32,483 nt of DNA from CAVAWX01 sp963592385 (GCA_963592385.1 CAVAWX010000010.1:1-32483), one strand, 5' to 3'. Positions 8,501-18,428 are shown, counted from the first letter of the stretch. Notes: generated by a model not told the origin, from the letters alone. Program-made: numbers and translations.

Positions 8501-11500
8501 GAGGGAGCCGTCGGCGGCCTCGATCGACCACGCGGCCGTGGCGGTGCCCGTGTAGTTGCCCTTGCCGGAGACGGACGCCGTGTAGTCGCCCGCGTCGGTC
8601 TGCGCCGCGGCGGAGGCCTCGTAGTCGGCGCCCGCGGAGAGCTGCACGTCGCCGCGCACCGCCTTGACGACGCTCGGGTTGTGGGGCTGGCCGTCGTAGG
8701 TGAAGGACGTCTCGTCCAGCACGACTTTCGTGTTTTCGTCGGAGATGGCCGCCTGCGCGATGTTGAACTCGATGCTCACGGCGTTGCTCGCCGCCCAGTT
8801 GCCGGAAAGCGACAGCGTCGCCGTGGCCTTCTTGCCGGCCCCGGCGCTCTTCGCGCTCGCGTCGACGTTGTCGGCGTAGGAGAGGCTGCAGTCGGCCGCC
8901 GAGACGCCGGCGGGCAGGGTCGACTCGTCCACGCCGGGCTCCTTGGGCTGTCCGTCGTAGACGTAGCCGCCCGCCGGCAGCGAGAGCTTGATGGCGGCGA
9001 GACGGGCCGCGGGAAGCGAGGCGGGCCCGATCTCCCACGCCGTGCCGGCCGTCGCGCCGGTGTAGTTGCCCTTGCCCGTCAAGACGAGCGAGTAGCCGCC
9101 CGCGTCGGTGCCCGTGCCGCCCGAGACGTCGTAGTCGGACGCGCCGAGCACGAGCCGGCCCGCGTCGAGGGAGGCCTCCTTCACCACGGCGGACTGCTCG
9201 ACGCCGGCGCCGTTGCCGTCGGCTTTATAGGTGAGCGTGTCCTGCTCGAGGTAGACGGTCGCGCCGGAGATGTCCCTGGGCGCGATGTTCCACCCGGCGG
9301 TGGCCGTGCCCTTGTAGTTGCCCGTGCCCGTGACGGTCAGGGTGTAGCCGCCGTCCCCGTTCACGTCCGTCGCCGTGTCGCCGGAGACGCTGTAGGCGCC
9401 CGCGGGCACCGCGCTGCCGTCCGCGGCCACCACGGCGGAGACCTGCTTTTGCTGCTGCGCGCCGTTGTAGACGAGCTGCGCGGAGTCGAGGTAGACGGAC
9501 GCGCCCGAGAGGTCGGCCTGGGCGATCTGGAAGGCGAGCGCCTTGTCGGGCGTGCCCGCGTAGCTGCCCTTGAACTTGACGGTCGCCGCCGCCGGCGCGC
9601 CGGACTTGGCCGTGGCGTCGGTGTTGTTCGTGTAGACGACGGTGTAGTCCGCGCCCTCCACGAGGCCGGCCGGCAGCCCCGTGACGGCCGGCTTCTTGGC
9701 CTGCCCGTCGTAGGTGTAGCCGCCCGCGGGGATGCTCNNNNNNNNNNGCCCAGCGCCGCGCCGGCCAGCTCCTCGTCGGAGAGGGCCTTCGGGACGATCG
9801 CCCAGGAGGCGGTGGCGGTGCCGGTGTAGTTGCCGGTGCCCTCGACTGCGAGGGTGTAGGCGTCCACGTAGGTGCCGGAGGCGCCGGAGGCGACCTTGTA
9901 GGAGCCGGCGGGCAGGGGCTCTGCCGCGCCGGGCAGCGTGACGGAGGCGACCTCGGCTGTCTGCCGCACGCCCTTGCCGGATTCGTCGGCCTTGTAGGGC
10001 AGCTCGTCTGCCACGAGCTCGACCGCGGCGCCCGCTATGTCCCTGGGCGCGATCTGGAACTCGACGGCCTTCGTGCCGGAGTAGTTGCCGCCCTCGGCGA
10101 AGGAGACGGTGACGCGGGCCGTGCCGGCGGCGACGTTGCGCTCGTAGGAGACCGTGTAGTCGGCGCCCTCCACGAGGCCGGCGGGGATGCCGGTGGGCGC
10201 CGGGCGCTTGGGCTGACCGTCGTAGGTGTAGCCGCCCTCGGGGATGTCGAGGCCTATGCCGTCTACGGCCGCGTCGTCTGCGGCCACCTTCCAGTCGAGC
10301 ACGACGGAGCCCGTGTAGTTGCCCGTGCCGGAGACGGTGGCCTTGTAGCTGCCGGCGGCCGTCTGCCCGTCGCAGGAGAGGGCGTAGTCGGCGGCGGACA
10401 GCACCCTGTCGCCGGAGAGCGCCTGCTTGACGCCGGGCTTCTTGGGCTGGCCGTCGTAGGCGAACTCGGTGCAGTCGAGCTCGGCGGAGGTGAGCTGCGC
10501 GCGCTGTATGGTGAAGGAGAGCTCGGCTTTGCTGCCGGCGTAGTCGCCCTTGCCCGTGACGACGAGGACCGCCTCGCCGGCGTCCACGTTGTCCCTGTAG
10601 GACAGCTCGTAGTCGACGCCCTCCACGAGGCCGGACGGCAGCCCCGCGACGCCCGGCCTCTTCTCCGTGCCGTCGTAGACCGCCTCCTGCGGGGAGTCGG
10701 CCCTGGCCGACGAGAAGTCGATGGCGCCGGGCGCGATCGTCCACGCCGTGCCGGCGGTCGTGCCGGTGTAGTTGCCCCTGCCCGTGACGGTCAGGGCGTA
10801 GGCGCCGGCCGACGCGGCGGCGTCCCCGGCCACGTCGTAGTCCTTGGAGGGGTCGAGGGCCAGCTCGGCGCCGTCGAGGACGATTTTGGAGACCCTCGCC
10901 TGCCGCTCGACGCCGGCGCCCGTCGAGGAGTCGCGCTCGTAGGCGAAGGAGTCGCGCTCGAGCGTGACCTGCGCGGCCGAGATGTCGAGCGGGTCGACCG
11001 TGAAGACGAGCACGGCGGGCGTGGTGGCCGCGTAGTTGCCCAGGCCCTCGACCGTGAGGGTGGCCGTGCCGGCGTCCACGTTGTCCTTGTACGTCACCTT
11101 GTAGTCCACGCCCTCGACGAGGCCGGCCGGGAGCCCCACGACGCCGGGCTTCTTGGGCTGGCCGTCGTAGACGACGGGGACGGACGTGTCGACGGCGGCG
11201 CCGGACAGGTCGATGGCGGCCGCCGCGATGTTCCACGTGGCGCTTGCCGTGCCCTTGTAGTTGCCCGTGCCCGTGACGGTCAGGGTGTAGCCGCCGTCCC
11301 CGTTCACGTCCGTCGCCGTGTCGCCGGAGACGGTGTAGCCGTCCGCGGGCACCGCGCTCCCGTCGGCCGCCACCACGGAGGCGACCTGCTTTTGCTGCGG
11401 GCCGCCGTTGTAGACGAGCTGCGTGGAGTCGAGGTGGACGGACGCGCCCGCGAGGTCGGCCTGCCCGATCTCGAAGGAGAGCTCCTTGGCGGGCGTGCCC

Positions 11501-13869
11501 TCGTAGTTGCCCTTGAACGTGACGGTCGCCGTCGCCTTTGCGCCGGACTTGGCCGTGGCGTCGGTGTTGTCCGTGTAGGAGACCGTGTAGTCCACGCCCT
11601 CGACGAGGCCTTCCGGCAGCCCGGCGACGGCCGGCTCCTTGGCCCGGCCGTCGTAGACGAGGCCGTCCGCGCCGTCGAGGCGCGCGCCGGCCAGCTCGTC
11701 GGCGGTGAGCACCCTCGGGACGATCTTCCACGTGGCGCTCGCCGTGCCCTTGTAGTTGCCGACGCCCGTGGCCTTCAGGGTGTAGGCGCCGGTCGCGACG
11801 CCCGTGTCGCCGGAGACGGTGTAGTCGCCCGCGCCGGGGGCCGGGGCGCCGCCCGCGGGGGCGATCGCCTTCACCGAGGCGGCCTGCACGACGCCGGCGC
11901 CCCTGGCGTCGGCCTTGTAGGGCAGCTCGTCTGCCACGAGCTCGACCGCGGCGCCCGCGAGGTCGGCGCGCCCGATGGTGAAGTCGGTGTTCTTCTCGCC
12001 GTTCAGGCCGCCCTTCAGCGTGACGGTCACGCGGGCGAAGTCGGAGGCGTCCACGTTGTTGGACCAGGAGAGCTCGTACTCCTCGCCTTCCGCGAGGGCG
12101 CGCCCGTCGTAGGAGACGGTGGGCTCGGGGCAGATCTGCGCGCCAGTGTAGACGCGCGTCTCGGCCGGCAGCTCGACGGAGAGCTTGGCCAGGTCGGCCG
12201 TCGTGGCGGCGACCTGCCAGCGCACGCCCTCGACCTTGCCCGCGTAGGCGCCCTTGCCCGAGACGCTGACGGCGTAGTCGCCCACGGCCGTCTGCTCCTC
12301 GGCGGAGACCTCGTAGTCGACGCCCTCGGTCAGGACGCGGCCGCCGAGGGTCACCTGGACGACGGCGGGCTTGTGGGGCTGGGCGTCGTAGGAGAAGCTG
12401 TCGCGGTCGAGCACGACGGTCGCGCCGGAGATGTCGGCCTGCGCGATCTCGAAGGTGAAGGTGCGGGTGCTGCCCTCGTACCTGCCGATGCCGGTGACGG
12501 TGACGCTCGCGGTGCCGGCGTCCGTGTTGTCCGCGTAGGAGAGGACGTAGTCCGTCCCCTCGACGAGGCCCTCGGGCAGGAGGCCGGCGACGCCCGGCTT
12601 CTTCTCCGTGCCGTCGTAGGCGTAGCCGTCGGCGGGCACGTCGGGCGCCGCGTTCGAGAAGTCGATGCCCCTCTTGAGGTAGGAGTCCTCGTCGCCCACG
12701 AGGCGGTTCCACACGGGGACGGACACGGCCTGCGTGCCGCCGAACACGTAGCAGCTCCTCTGGAGGTCTGAACGGTGCGCGTCCACGACGCCGGTGATGC
12801 AGGCGTCGCGGATGTCGGCGTACTTGTTGTTGTCGTCTGCCAGGACGATGACGGAGTTGTTCTTGCCGCACAGCGCCGCGCCGCACGCGGCGTCGTGGTA
12901 GCCGTCGCCGCGGGCCACGCCCATGTGGGCCGCCTCCATGCCGGACTCGATGGAGAACCTCGCCACGGCCCTCGAGGTGCCGTAGGCGTCGGCGCCGGCG
13001 AGGCGCTGCGCGTTCACGACGGCGGAGTCCGCGGAGGCGTCGACGGCCTCGTAGCCGCCCACGACGAGGGTGCGCGCGAAGCCGCCGGACGCGATCGCGG
13101 CGGCGGTCGCGTCGCCCACGGCCGTCGTGCCGACCTCGGTCAGGAAGACCGGGGCCTTCTTCGCGTAGGCGTACGGCGCGATGGACAGGGCGTCCTGGTA
13201 GCCGCGCGAGGTGGCCAGCACCGCGTCGCCGCCGCCGCCCCAGCCGCCGTGCTCCTTGCCGTATTTGTAGATGGCGCGCGCCGTGCCCGAGGCGGTGGCG
13301 CCCGCCACGCGCTCGACGTCCTCCACGCCGGAGACCGCCCGTATCTGGGAGAGCGCCCCGTCGGAGACGGCCTCGGGGCCGCCCACGACCACCACGTGCT
13401 TCACGCCCTTGGACTCGAGCAGCCCCTTCGTCTGCGCGCTCAGGCCGTCGGGCGCGGTGAGCATGACGGGGCACTCGAGCACGCCGGCCAGGCCGGACGC
13501 GGACAGCGCGTCGTGGTAGCTCTTGGTCGTGGCGACGACGGCCCAGTCGCTGCTCGCCCAGCCCTCGTCCACGATCTTCGCCATCGTGCCCAGCGCCGTG
13601 CCGCCGCCCAGGCGCGTCCAGATCTCGGACGACTTGGGCTCGACGGACTGCTTCTGCGCCTGGACGATGCCGCCCTGGACGCCCGTCGCCGCCGCCGGCG
13701 CCCCGACGGCCAGCACCGCCGCCGCCACGACGGCCGCGCCCAGCGCGAGCACCTTGCCGCGCGCGCCGGCCGCCTTCCAGGCCGCGGAGAGCCCGCGGGC
13801 GCGTCTGGAGCCCGTGGCGCGGCGCGCGTGCGGCGCCCCCTTCTTCCCCTCGAGACGAAAGCCGTTCAT
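5507..13869 (-). CDS. Giant secreted surface protein: CWB2 repeats, about 23 YDG-type repeats, InlB/Flg_new-like module, DUF6273-like C-terminus (contains assembly gap)
   Basis: The ATG at 13869 follows GGAGAGGAG at good spacing; an upstream in-frame ATG at 14031 has no export signal at its start. Visible length is 1,374 residues before and about 1,409 after the N gap. Domains: signal peptide with twin basic patches and hydrophobic core (about 38-62); CWB2 (PF04122-type) wall-binding repeats (about 75-395; VVVVGGPEAVS, LVVGGYEAV, CYVFGGTQAVSVPVWNRL). Then come about 23 repeats of roughly 75-90 residues to about 2,250, alternating a YDGQPKKPxVxGLPAGLVEGVDY..S type with a YKAD/YNG..VSGDT type, each ending near GNYTGT..W.I. 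Next are an Ig-like segment (YPGTLEWKDGG), a YKVVYHANGGTL..VNLYAHW module like PF09479, and a C-terminus ending YLMERSPVS..VVHPAF like DUF6273. It is probably anchored to wall polymer and displayed outside, perhaps as an adhesin; the ligand is unknown. The true gap length must be 2 modulo 3 if the frame is intact. Confidence 0.88.
9303..9389. repeat. Exact 87-bp repeat, copy A (within surface-protein gene)
   Basis: Positions 9303-9389 and 11246-11332 are identical base for base. They encode the same part of a repeat (GDTATDVNGDGGYTLTVTG..). Exact identity inside otherwise diverged repeats suggests recent gene conversion or duplication. Confidence 0.8.
9738..9747. other. Assembly gap (10 N) inside the repeat region of the giant surface-protein gene
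   Basis: Ten N interrupt a repeat junction: ELAGAALG before and SIPAGGYTYDG after. As drawn it shifts the frame; the two flanks re-join only if the real gap is 2 modulo 3 in length. Neighbouring repeats suggest that few residues need be missing, but a collapsed repeat is possible. Confidence 0.95.
11246..11332. repeat. Exact 87-bp repeat, copy B (within surface-protein gene)
   Basis: Matches 9303-9389 exactly. The similarity continues beyond the exact block with scattered differences to about position 11470. The start of the pseudogene-like paralog (positions about 1-180) carries a related, more diverged version. Confidence 0.8.
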
Positions 13870-14195
13870 GTCCGCTTCTCCTCTCCACCGCGGCGCAGCT
13901 GCCGCCATCGCCGAAAAAGGCGAGGTGCGCAGGGGCGCCGCCCCTCGGCTCCCCCCGCGCCCGCGGGCACCGCACAAGCAGGTTCCGCGAAACGGCGTGG
14001 GGAAGCCCTTTTTACTCAGATAACCCTGCATAATGCGCGTGCCACACTTTTTTGTATGGAATGAAGGGAGGGAGTTTCTTTTTATTCAGAAAAATTACAT
14101 ATTCAAGGGCGCAATTCGACTTCCGCGCAGCCTCGCTGCGGCGTCGTCCCTTAATACAACCGCTGTGCCCTACCCCTTGCCAGGGCCGTTGCTCT
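13870..14195. other. Spacer between ddl and the giant surface-protein gene
   Basis: The spacer is 326 bp with no gene. 14030-14115 is distinctly AT-rich (TTTTTTGTATGG, CTTTTTATTCAGAAAAATTACATATTC) and is the likely promoter region of the surface-protein gene on the minus strand. I cannot settle a -35/-10 pair. A weak hairpin (GCCCT/AGGGC, 14167-14186) just after ddl could be its terminator. Plus-strand open frames here are shadows. Confidence 0.5.
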
Positions 14196-15185
14196 CTAGC
14201 GCTCCAGCGCGAGCTCCACGAGGGTGCGGCACAGCGGCGCGAAGTCGAGGCCGACCTTTGCCGCCGCGTCGGGCAGAAGGCTCGTGGCCGTCATGCCGGG
14301 GATGGTATTCGTCTCGAGCAGGTAGGGCGTGCCGTCGGCGGCCACGATCATGTCCGTGCGCGACACCCCGGTGCAGCCGAGCGCAAGGTGCGCCGCACGG
14401 GCAAAATCCTCGCAGGTCGCCGTCGTCGCCTCGTCGAGGCGCGCAGGAATGATGTGGCTCGCGCCGCCCGCCGAATACTTCGCGTCGAAGTCGTAGAACG
14501 CGCTCGACTCCTGCGGCACTATCTCGATGATGGGCAGGACCTGCGGGTTGTCGTTGCCCAGCACCCCCACCGTGATCTCCACGCCGTCGACGAATTTCTC
14601 GACGACCAGCTCGTCGTCGTAGGCGAACGCCTCGGCAACCGCCTGGACAAACGCGTCAGTTTCATCGACGATGTAGACGCCGAGCGCCGAGCCCTCGCGC
14701 GACGGCTTCACCACGCATTTGCCGCCCATCTCCTGCAATATGCCCTCGGAAAACACTTCGTCGTAGGCGCCGATTTCGTACTCCTCTTTCGTCAGCACCT
14801 CCCACAGGGCGGTGGGCAGGCCCGAGGCGCGGTACATGACCTTCGCGCGGAGCTTGTCCATGGCAAGGGCGCTGGCCAGCACGCCCGGCCCCGTATAGGG
14901 GACGTGCAGCAGCTCGCACAGGCCCTGCACCGTGCCGTCTTCGCCGTCGCGGCCGTGCAAGGCGATGAAGACCACGTCCGGCTTGGAGGCAATCAGCTGC
15001 TCGACGAAATCTTCGTCCTTCGTGTCGATCTCGACGAGGGGAAAGCCGGTCTCGCGCAGGGCTGCGGCGACGGCCGCGCCGGAGGAAAGGGACACCTCGC
15101 GCTCGCCGCTCGTGCCGCCTTTCAGCAAGGTCACGCGCGTGGCGGTCGGGTCGCAGGGGACAGTTTCAACCGATATCTTCTCCAT
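14196..15185 (-). CDS. ddl: D-alanine--D-alanine ligase
   Basis: This cytoplasmic ATP-grasp enzyme joins two D-alanines for peptidoglycan precursors. Motifs: GGTSGEREVSLSSG near the N-terminus, ALHGRDGEDGTVQGLCELL and PYTGPGVLASALAMDK, KPSREGSALGV (ATP-grasp), VEKFVDGVEITVGVL, YSAGGASHIIPA, and the metal site LLETNTIPGMTATSLLP near the C-terminus. The ATG at 15185 gives 329 residues; one at 15197 gives 333 (GAGGG is only 2 nt from it). Both fit the family's usual length. Substrate choice between D-Ala and D-lactate is inferred from family resemblance. It diverges from rlmN. Confidence 0.93.
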   Translation of the reverse strand: MEKISVETVPCDPTATRVTLLKGGTSGEREVSLSSGAAVAAALRETGFPLVEIDTKDEDFVEQLIASKPDVVFIALHGRDGEDGTVQGLCELLHVPYTGPGVLASALAMDKLRAKVMYRASGLPTALWEVLTKEEYEIGAYDEVFSEGILQEMGGKCVVKPSREGSALGVYIVDETDAFVQAVAEAFAYDDELVVEKFVDGVEITVGVLGNDNPQVLPIIEIVPQESSAFYDFDAKYSAGGASHIIPARLDEATTATCEDFARAAHLALGCTGVSRTDMIVAADGTPYLLETNTIPGMTATSLLPDAAAKVGLDFAPLCRTLVELALER

Positions 15186-15197
15186 GTGGGCCACCAT

Positions 15198-15311
15198 TTC
15201 CCTCTCTGCGGATATCGCCGACGTGTCGCATCTGCGCTATCTTACTAGAAAGGATGAAGGAGAAACCCGCGTGCCTGGTGAAAATGCGCACGCCTTCTCG
15301 AAAGGGAGAAC
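15198..15311. promoter_or_regulatory. Divergent ddl/rlmN promoter region
   Basis: These 114 bp separate the two divergently transcribed genes and must contain both promoters. No pair of hexamers stands out. AAGGGAGAAC immediately before GTG 15312 is the rlmN ribosome site. Confidence 0.4.
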
Positions 15312-16371
15312 GTGGACGGCCGCGAAAATATCAAAAATCTAGATAAAGCAGTGCTTGAGCAGGCGTTTCTCGAGATGGGCGAGAAGAGGTTTCGCGCGGC
15401 GCAGGTGCTCGACTGGCTGTATGCGAAGGGCGCGTCCTCGTTTGCGGAGATGAGCAACTTGTCGAAGGGGTTGCGCGAGGCGTTGGAGCAGCGCTTCTAC
15501 CTGGATGCGCCGCGTGTGGCCGCGCGGCANNNNNNNNNNGACGCGTAAATATTTATTCTCGTTTTCAGATAATACCTGCGTCGAAGCCGTGGGTATCCCC
15601 AGCGGCGCGCACCTGACCGTCTGCTTTTCCACGCAGGCGGGCTGCGCGATGGGCTGCGTCTTCTGCTCGACGGGGCGCGGCGGTTTCACGCGCAACCTCT
15701 CGTGCGGCGAGATGTTCGACCAGGTGCGCCTCGTGGGCGAGGACTTCGGAATGCGCGTCTCGAACGTCGTCGCCATGGGGCAAGGTGAGCCGTTTGCGAA
15801 CTACGACGCGGTGCTGGCAGCCCTGCGCCTGATGAACGAGGAGAAATATCTGGGCATCGGGGCACGTCATATCACCGTCTCCACCTGCGGGCTGCTCGAC
15901 GGCATACAGCGCCTGACCCGCGAGCCGGAGCAGTTCACGCTGGCCGTCTCGCTGCACTCGGCGGTGCAGGAGACGCGCGACGCGCTCATGCCGGGCGTCG
16001 CAGGCGTGTCGCTTGCCGACCTAAAGGAAACGCTCTCTATCTATGGCGACACGACGAAGCGGCGGCCGAGCCTGGAATACGCGCCGATCCTCGGCGTGAA
16101 CGACAGCGACGAAGAGCTGGCGGCACTCGTCTCCTTTTGCAAGGGCATGCTCTGCCATGTGAATCTCATCCCCTTGAATCCCCCGTCGGAGAGCCTGGGT
16201 GAATCAGATGTTCCCGCAGGCGGCGGTGAGAAAATGATTCCCTCCCCGCGCATGCAGGAATTCAAGCATGCGCTGGAGAGGGAACATGTAGAGGTGTCCA
16301 TCCGCAACTCGCGTGGGGCGGACATCGACGGCGCCTGCGGTCAGCTCAGTCAGCGCTATCTTCGTTCTTGA
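15312..16371 (+). CDS. rlmN: 23S rRNA (adenine-2503-C2)-methyltransferase, radical SAM (contains assembly gap)
   Basis: RlmN methylates C2 of A2503 in 23S rRNA and A37 of some tRNAs, using SAM and a methylated cysteine. The GTG at 15312 follows AAGGGAGAAC. The N-terminal helical domain (EMGEKRFRAAQVLDWLYAKG) is present. After the gap come TRKYLFSFSDNTCVEAVGIP, the radical-SAM cluster motif CAMGCVFC, GQGEPFANYDAV, SLHSA and, near the end, GACGQL with the catalytic cysteine. The 10-N gap (15530-15539) falls where family members read Q-x-S-x-DG-TRK. The codon phases on each side require a true gap divisible by 3; about 15 nt would restore a normal protein. The stop overlaps the end of parB by 26 bp. 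It is the only gene left of the origin that faces the replication fork. Confidence 0.93.
15530..15539. other. Assembly gap (10 N) inside rlmN
   Basis: Ten N break rlmN between ..RVAAR-CA and G-ACGCGTAAATAT. With ten bases the frame is lost; any multiple of 3 restores it, so this is an assembly artefact and not a broken gene. Confidence 0.95.
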
Positions 16372-17218
16372 TCACCTTGAAGATGCGGAGCAGGTCGTCC
16401 TCGTCTTTGAACTCTATCTCTATCTTGTTCTTGCCGCGCGTCGATTTCACGCGCACACCCGTGTCGAGGCGGCGGCGCAGCTCCTTGGCCACCGTCTTGA
16501 AGGAACGGGGCGCAGGCGGCTTCGCCTCGCGCTCCACGTCGCCTGCCGCATAGAGGCGGGCGAGGTTTTCCGCTTCGCGGACCGACAACTTCTCCTCGGC
16601 GATTTTATTGCCAAACTTGATGCGCTTCTCGTCTTCGGGGACGGAGAGAATCGCGCGTGCATGTCCCGCGCTGATTTTCCCGTCGTACATCAGCTCCTGC
16701 ACCTCGTCGGGCAAGTCGAGCAGGCGCATAGCATTGGCCACCGCAGAACGCGACTTGGAGACGGACTCGGCAAGCTGCGCCTGGGTCAAACCGCCGACCT
16801 TCATCAAGTCTTTGTAGCCCCGCGCCTCTTCAATGGGGTTCAGGTCGTTTCTCTGAAGGTTCTCTATGAGCGCGACGCGCAGGGTCTGAGTGTCGTCCAT
16901 CTGCATGATGCGGACGGGCACCTTCTTGAGACCTGCCTGCTTGGAAGCCTGCCATCTGCGCTCGCCTGCGATGATCTGGTAGCCACCATCCGCGACAGGG
17001 CGCACAAGTATAGGTTGGAGAAGTCCTTCCTTTTTGATGGAGTCGGCCAGATCGGCAATGCCGTCCTCGTCGAAATGGGAGCGGGGCTGCCCCGGATTCG
17101 GCTTTATCTCGTCGATGGGAAGCTCTCCCCCGTTGTTCTCGATCGTGCCCGACTCGACTGTCGTGTCGGCAAATATAGCCTCAAGCCCTTTGCCAAGACC
17201 GCGGTTTTTCGATGCCAT
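16346..17218 (-). CDS. parB: Chromosome-partitioning protein ParB (Spo0J family CTPase)
   Basis: This 290-residue protein binds parS, loads as a CTP-dependent clamp and spreads to organise the origin. Seen: N-terminal GLGKGLEAIF (ParA-contact region), IKPNPGQPRSHFD, the CTP-binding box GERRW at 85-89 and ENLQRNDLNPIEEA at 119-132, and a helix-turn-helix (LTQAQLAESVSKSRSAVANAMRLL). A basic linker and a C-terminal dimerisation domain rich in K/E follow. It lies 17 bp after parA, certainly in one operon, and its cognate parS sites are 1 kb away. The 3' end overlaps rlmN convergently. Confidence 0.96.
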   Translation of the reverse strand: MASKNRGLGKGLEAIFADTTVESGTIENNGGELPIDEIKPNPGQPRSHFDEDGIADLADSIKKEGLLQPILVRPVADGGYQIIAGERRWQASKQAGLKKVPVRIMQMDDTQTLRVALIENLQRNDLNPIEEARGYKDLMKVGGLTQAQLAESVSKSRSAVANAMRLLDLPDEVQELMYDGKISAGHARAILSVPEDEKRIKFGNKIAEEKLSVREAENLARLYAAGDVEREAKPPAPRSFKTVAKELRRRLDTGVRVKSTRGKNKIEIEFKDEDDLLRIFKVIKNEDSAD

Positions 17219-17235
17219 ATCTTTCCCCGTTTCTT

Positions 17236-18060
17236 CTAGAAGAGCTTCTTATAGCGCTTGACCACTTCGTCCGCGAGCGCACGGTATGCCTTCGACCCTT
17301 TTCCATTCGGGTCGTACTGGGTGATGGGCTGCCCGAAACCAGGAGCTTCGGAAATCCTCACCGTGCGCGGAATCTTCGTGTCGAAAATCTTGTCGCCGAA
17401 GTAATCCTTCACCTGGTCGGCGACTTGCTGCGCGAGCGCCGTGCGCTTGTCGTACATAGTCAGCAGCACGCCGAGTATGTCGAGTTGCGGATTCAGGCGC
17501 TTTTTGACCATATTCATCGAGTCGATGATTTTTGACAAACCTTCCAGCGCATAAAACTCGGACTGAATGGGTATGAGGAGCTGCTGTGCGGCCGTGAGGG
17601 CGTTGATGGTGAGCATTCCAAGCGAGGGAGGACAGTCGATGATGACGAAGTCGTAGACATCCTCATGCTCCGTTATCTCGTCTATCGCCTCTTTCAGACG
17701 GGATTCACGGGCGATGGCTTGTACAAGCTCCGCTTCCGCACCTGCGAGGTCGATGGTTGCGGGAATGATGCGCACGTTCTCGCTCTCCACATCGACAACG
17801 GTCTCGTGTGCGGGCACATCGTCGTTGAGAAGGCAGTCGTACGAGCTCAACTCGCAGCTTCTCTTGTCGAAACCAAGACCACTCGTGCTGTTTCCCTGAG
17901 GGTCGAGGTCTACGAGAAGGACGCTGTAGCCCTTCTCACCTAGAGCTGCAGAGAGGTTCACCGAGGTGGTTGTTTTTCCCACGCCACCTTTTTGGTTGAT
18001 GATTCCTAGCGTGAGAACGGGATTCTCAGGTTTCTTGCGTTTCAACTGGTGGGAACTCAC
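17236..18060 (-). CDS. parA: Chromosome-partitioning ATPase ParA (Soj)
   Basis: This deviant Walker-A ATPase drives origin segregation with ParB and, in some species, modulates DnaA. GIINQKGGVGKTTTSVNLSAAL (residues about 19-40) carries the signature lysine; VLLVDLDPQGNSTSGLG and VIIDCPPSLGMLT follow. I choose GTG 18060 (274 residues) because GGAGG sits 5 nt before it. A frame-compatible TTG at 18072 overlaps that ribosome site and is unlikely. The N-terminus has a basic stretch (KRKKP) of the sort that contacts DNA or DnaA in Soj proteins; that role is inferred. It shares a transcript with parB. Confidence 0.95.
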   Translation of the reverse strand: MSSHQLKRKKPENPVLTLGIINQKGGVGKTTTSVNLSAALGEKGYSVLLVDLDPQGNSTSGLGFDKRSCELSSYDCLLNDDVPAHETVVDVESENVRIIPATIDLAGAEAELVQAIARESRLKEAIDEITEHEDVYDFVIIDCPPSLGMLTINALTAAQQLLIPIQSEFYALEGLSKIIDSMNMVKKRLNPQLDILGVLLTMYDKRTALAQQVADQVKDYFGDKIFDTKIPRTVRISEAPGFGQPITQYDPNGKGSKAYRALADEVVKRYKKLF

Positions 18061-18103
18061 GGAAACCTCCAATACAGGGCTGCTCGTATATATCCTGATT
18101 CAA

Positions 18104-18131
18104 AATACACTCACCGCATCATATTTGTAAA
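18104..18131 (-). promoter_or_regulatory. Possible parA-parB promoter
   Basis: On the minus strand TTTACA (18131-18126) and TGTATT (18109-18104) are separated by 16 bp, with GGAGG about 35 bp further on. It lies about 50 bp from the nearest parS, so ParB spreading could repress it. This is inferred from sequence only. Confidence 0.5.
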
Positions 18132-18181
18132 CAAAAAAAGCTCTGGAGTCCCCTGAATGAAAAAAGGTGTATCCAGGTAGA

Positions 18182-18371
18182 TGTTTCACGTGAAACATCC
18201 GATTAGGTATCGCTGAAGCCAGTAAAGAAACCTTTAAAGGTGTTTCACGTGAAACATGGTTTCAAGACCAACGGTAAAAAATATATCTCACTCAAATGTT
18301 TCACGTGAAACAATCAACTGAAGATTAGTGAAAATAGAAATTGTCCTTTTAGGGATGTTTCACGTGAAACA
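18182..18371. promoter_or_regulatory. parS: Cluster of four perfect parS centromere sites
   Basis: TGTTTCACGTGAAACA, the 16-bp palindromic ParB site, occurs four times without a mismatch: 18182-18197, 18241-18256, 18297-18312 and 18356-18371. Start-to-start distances are 59, 56 and 59 bp. The cluster fills the 368-bp spacer between parA and rsmG, about 3.3 kb from the origin. It is a ParB loading zone. Confidence 0.97.
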
Positions 18372-18428
18372 ATTCCCTGTAAATCAAAATCAGGTCTATG
18401 ACAAATCTTTTCGACTCAAGAACTCTTG

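Noticed and set aside
6815..9829. Long plus-strand open frames opposite the giant surface-protein gene
   Set aside because: They arise from GC-rich repeats read antisense; Arg/Gly/Val-rich repeats have no recognisable domain.
5507..13869. Real frameshift or split gene at the N gap
   Set aside because: The frame change coincides exactly with ten placeholder N. Domain repeats continue on both sides, so an assembly artefact is the simpler reading.
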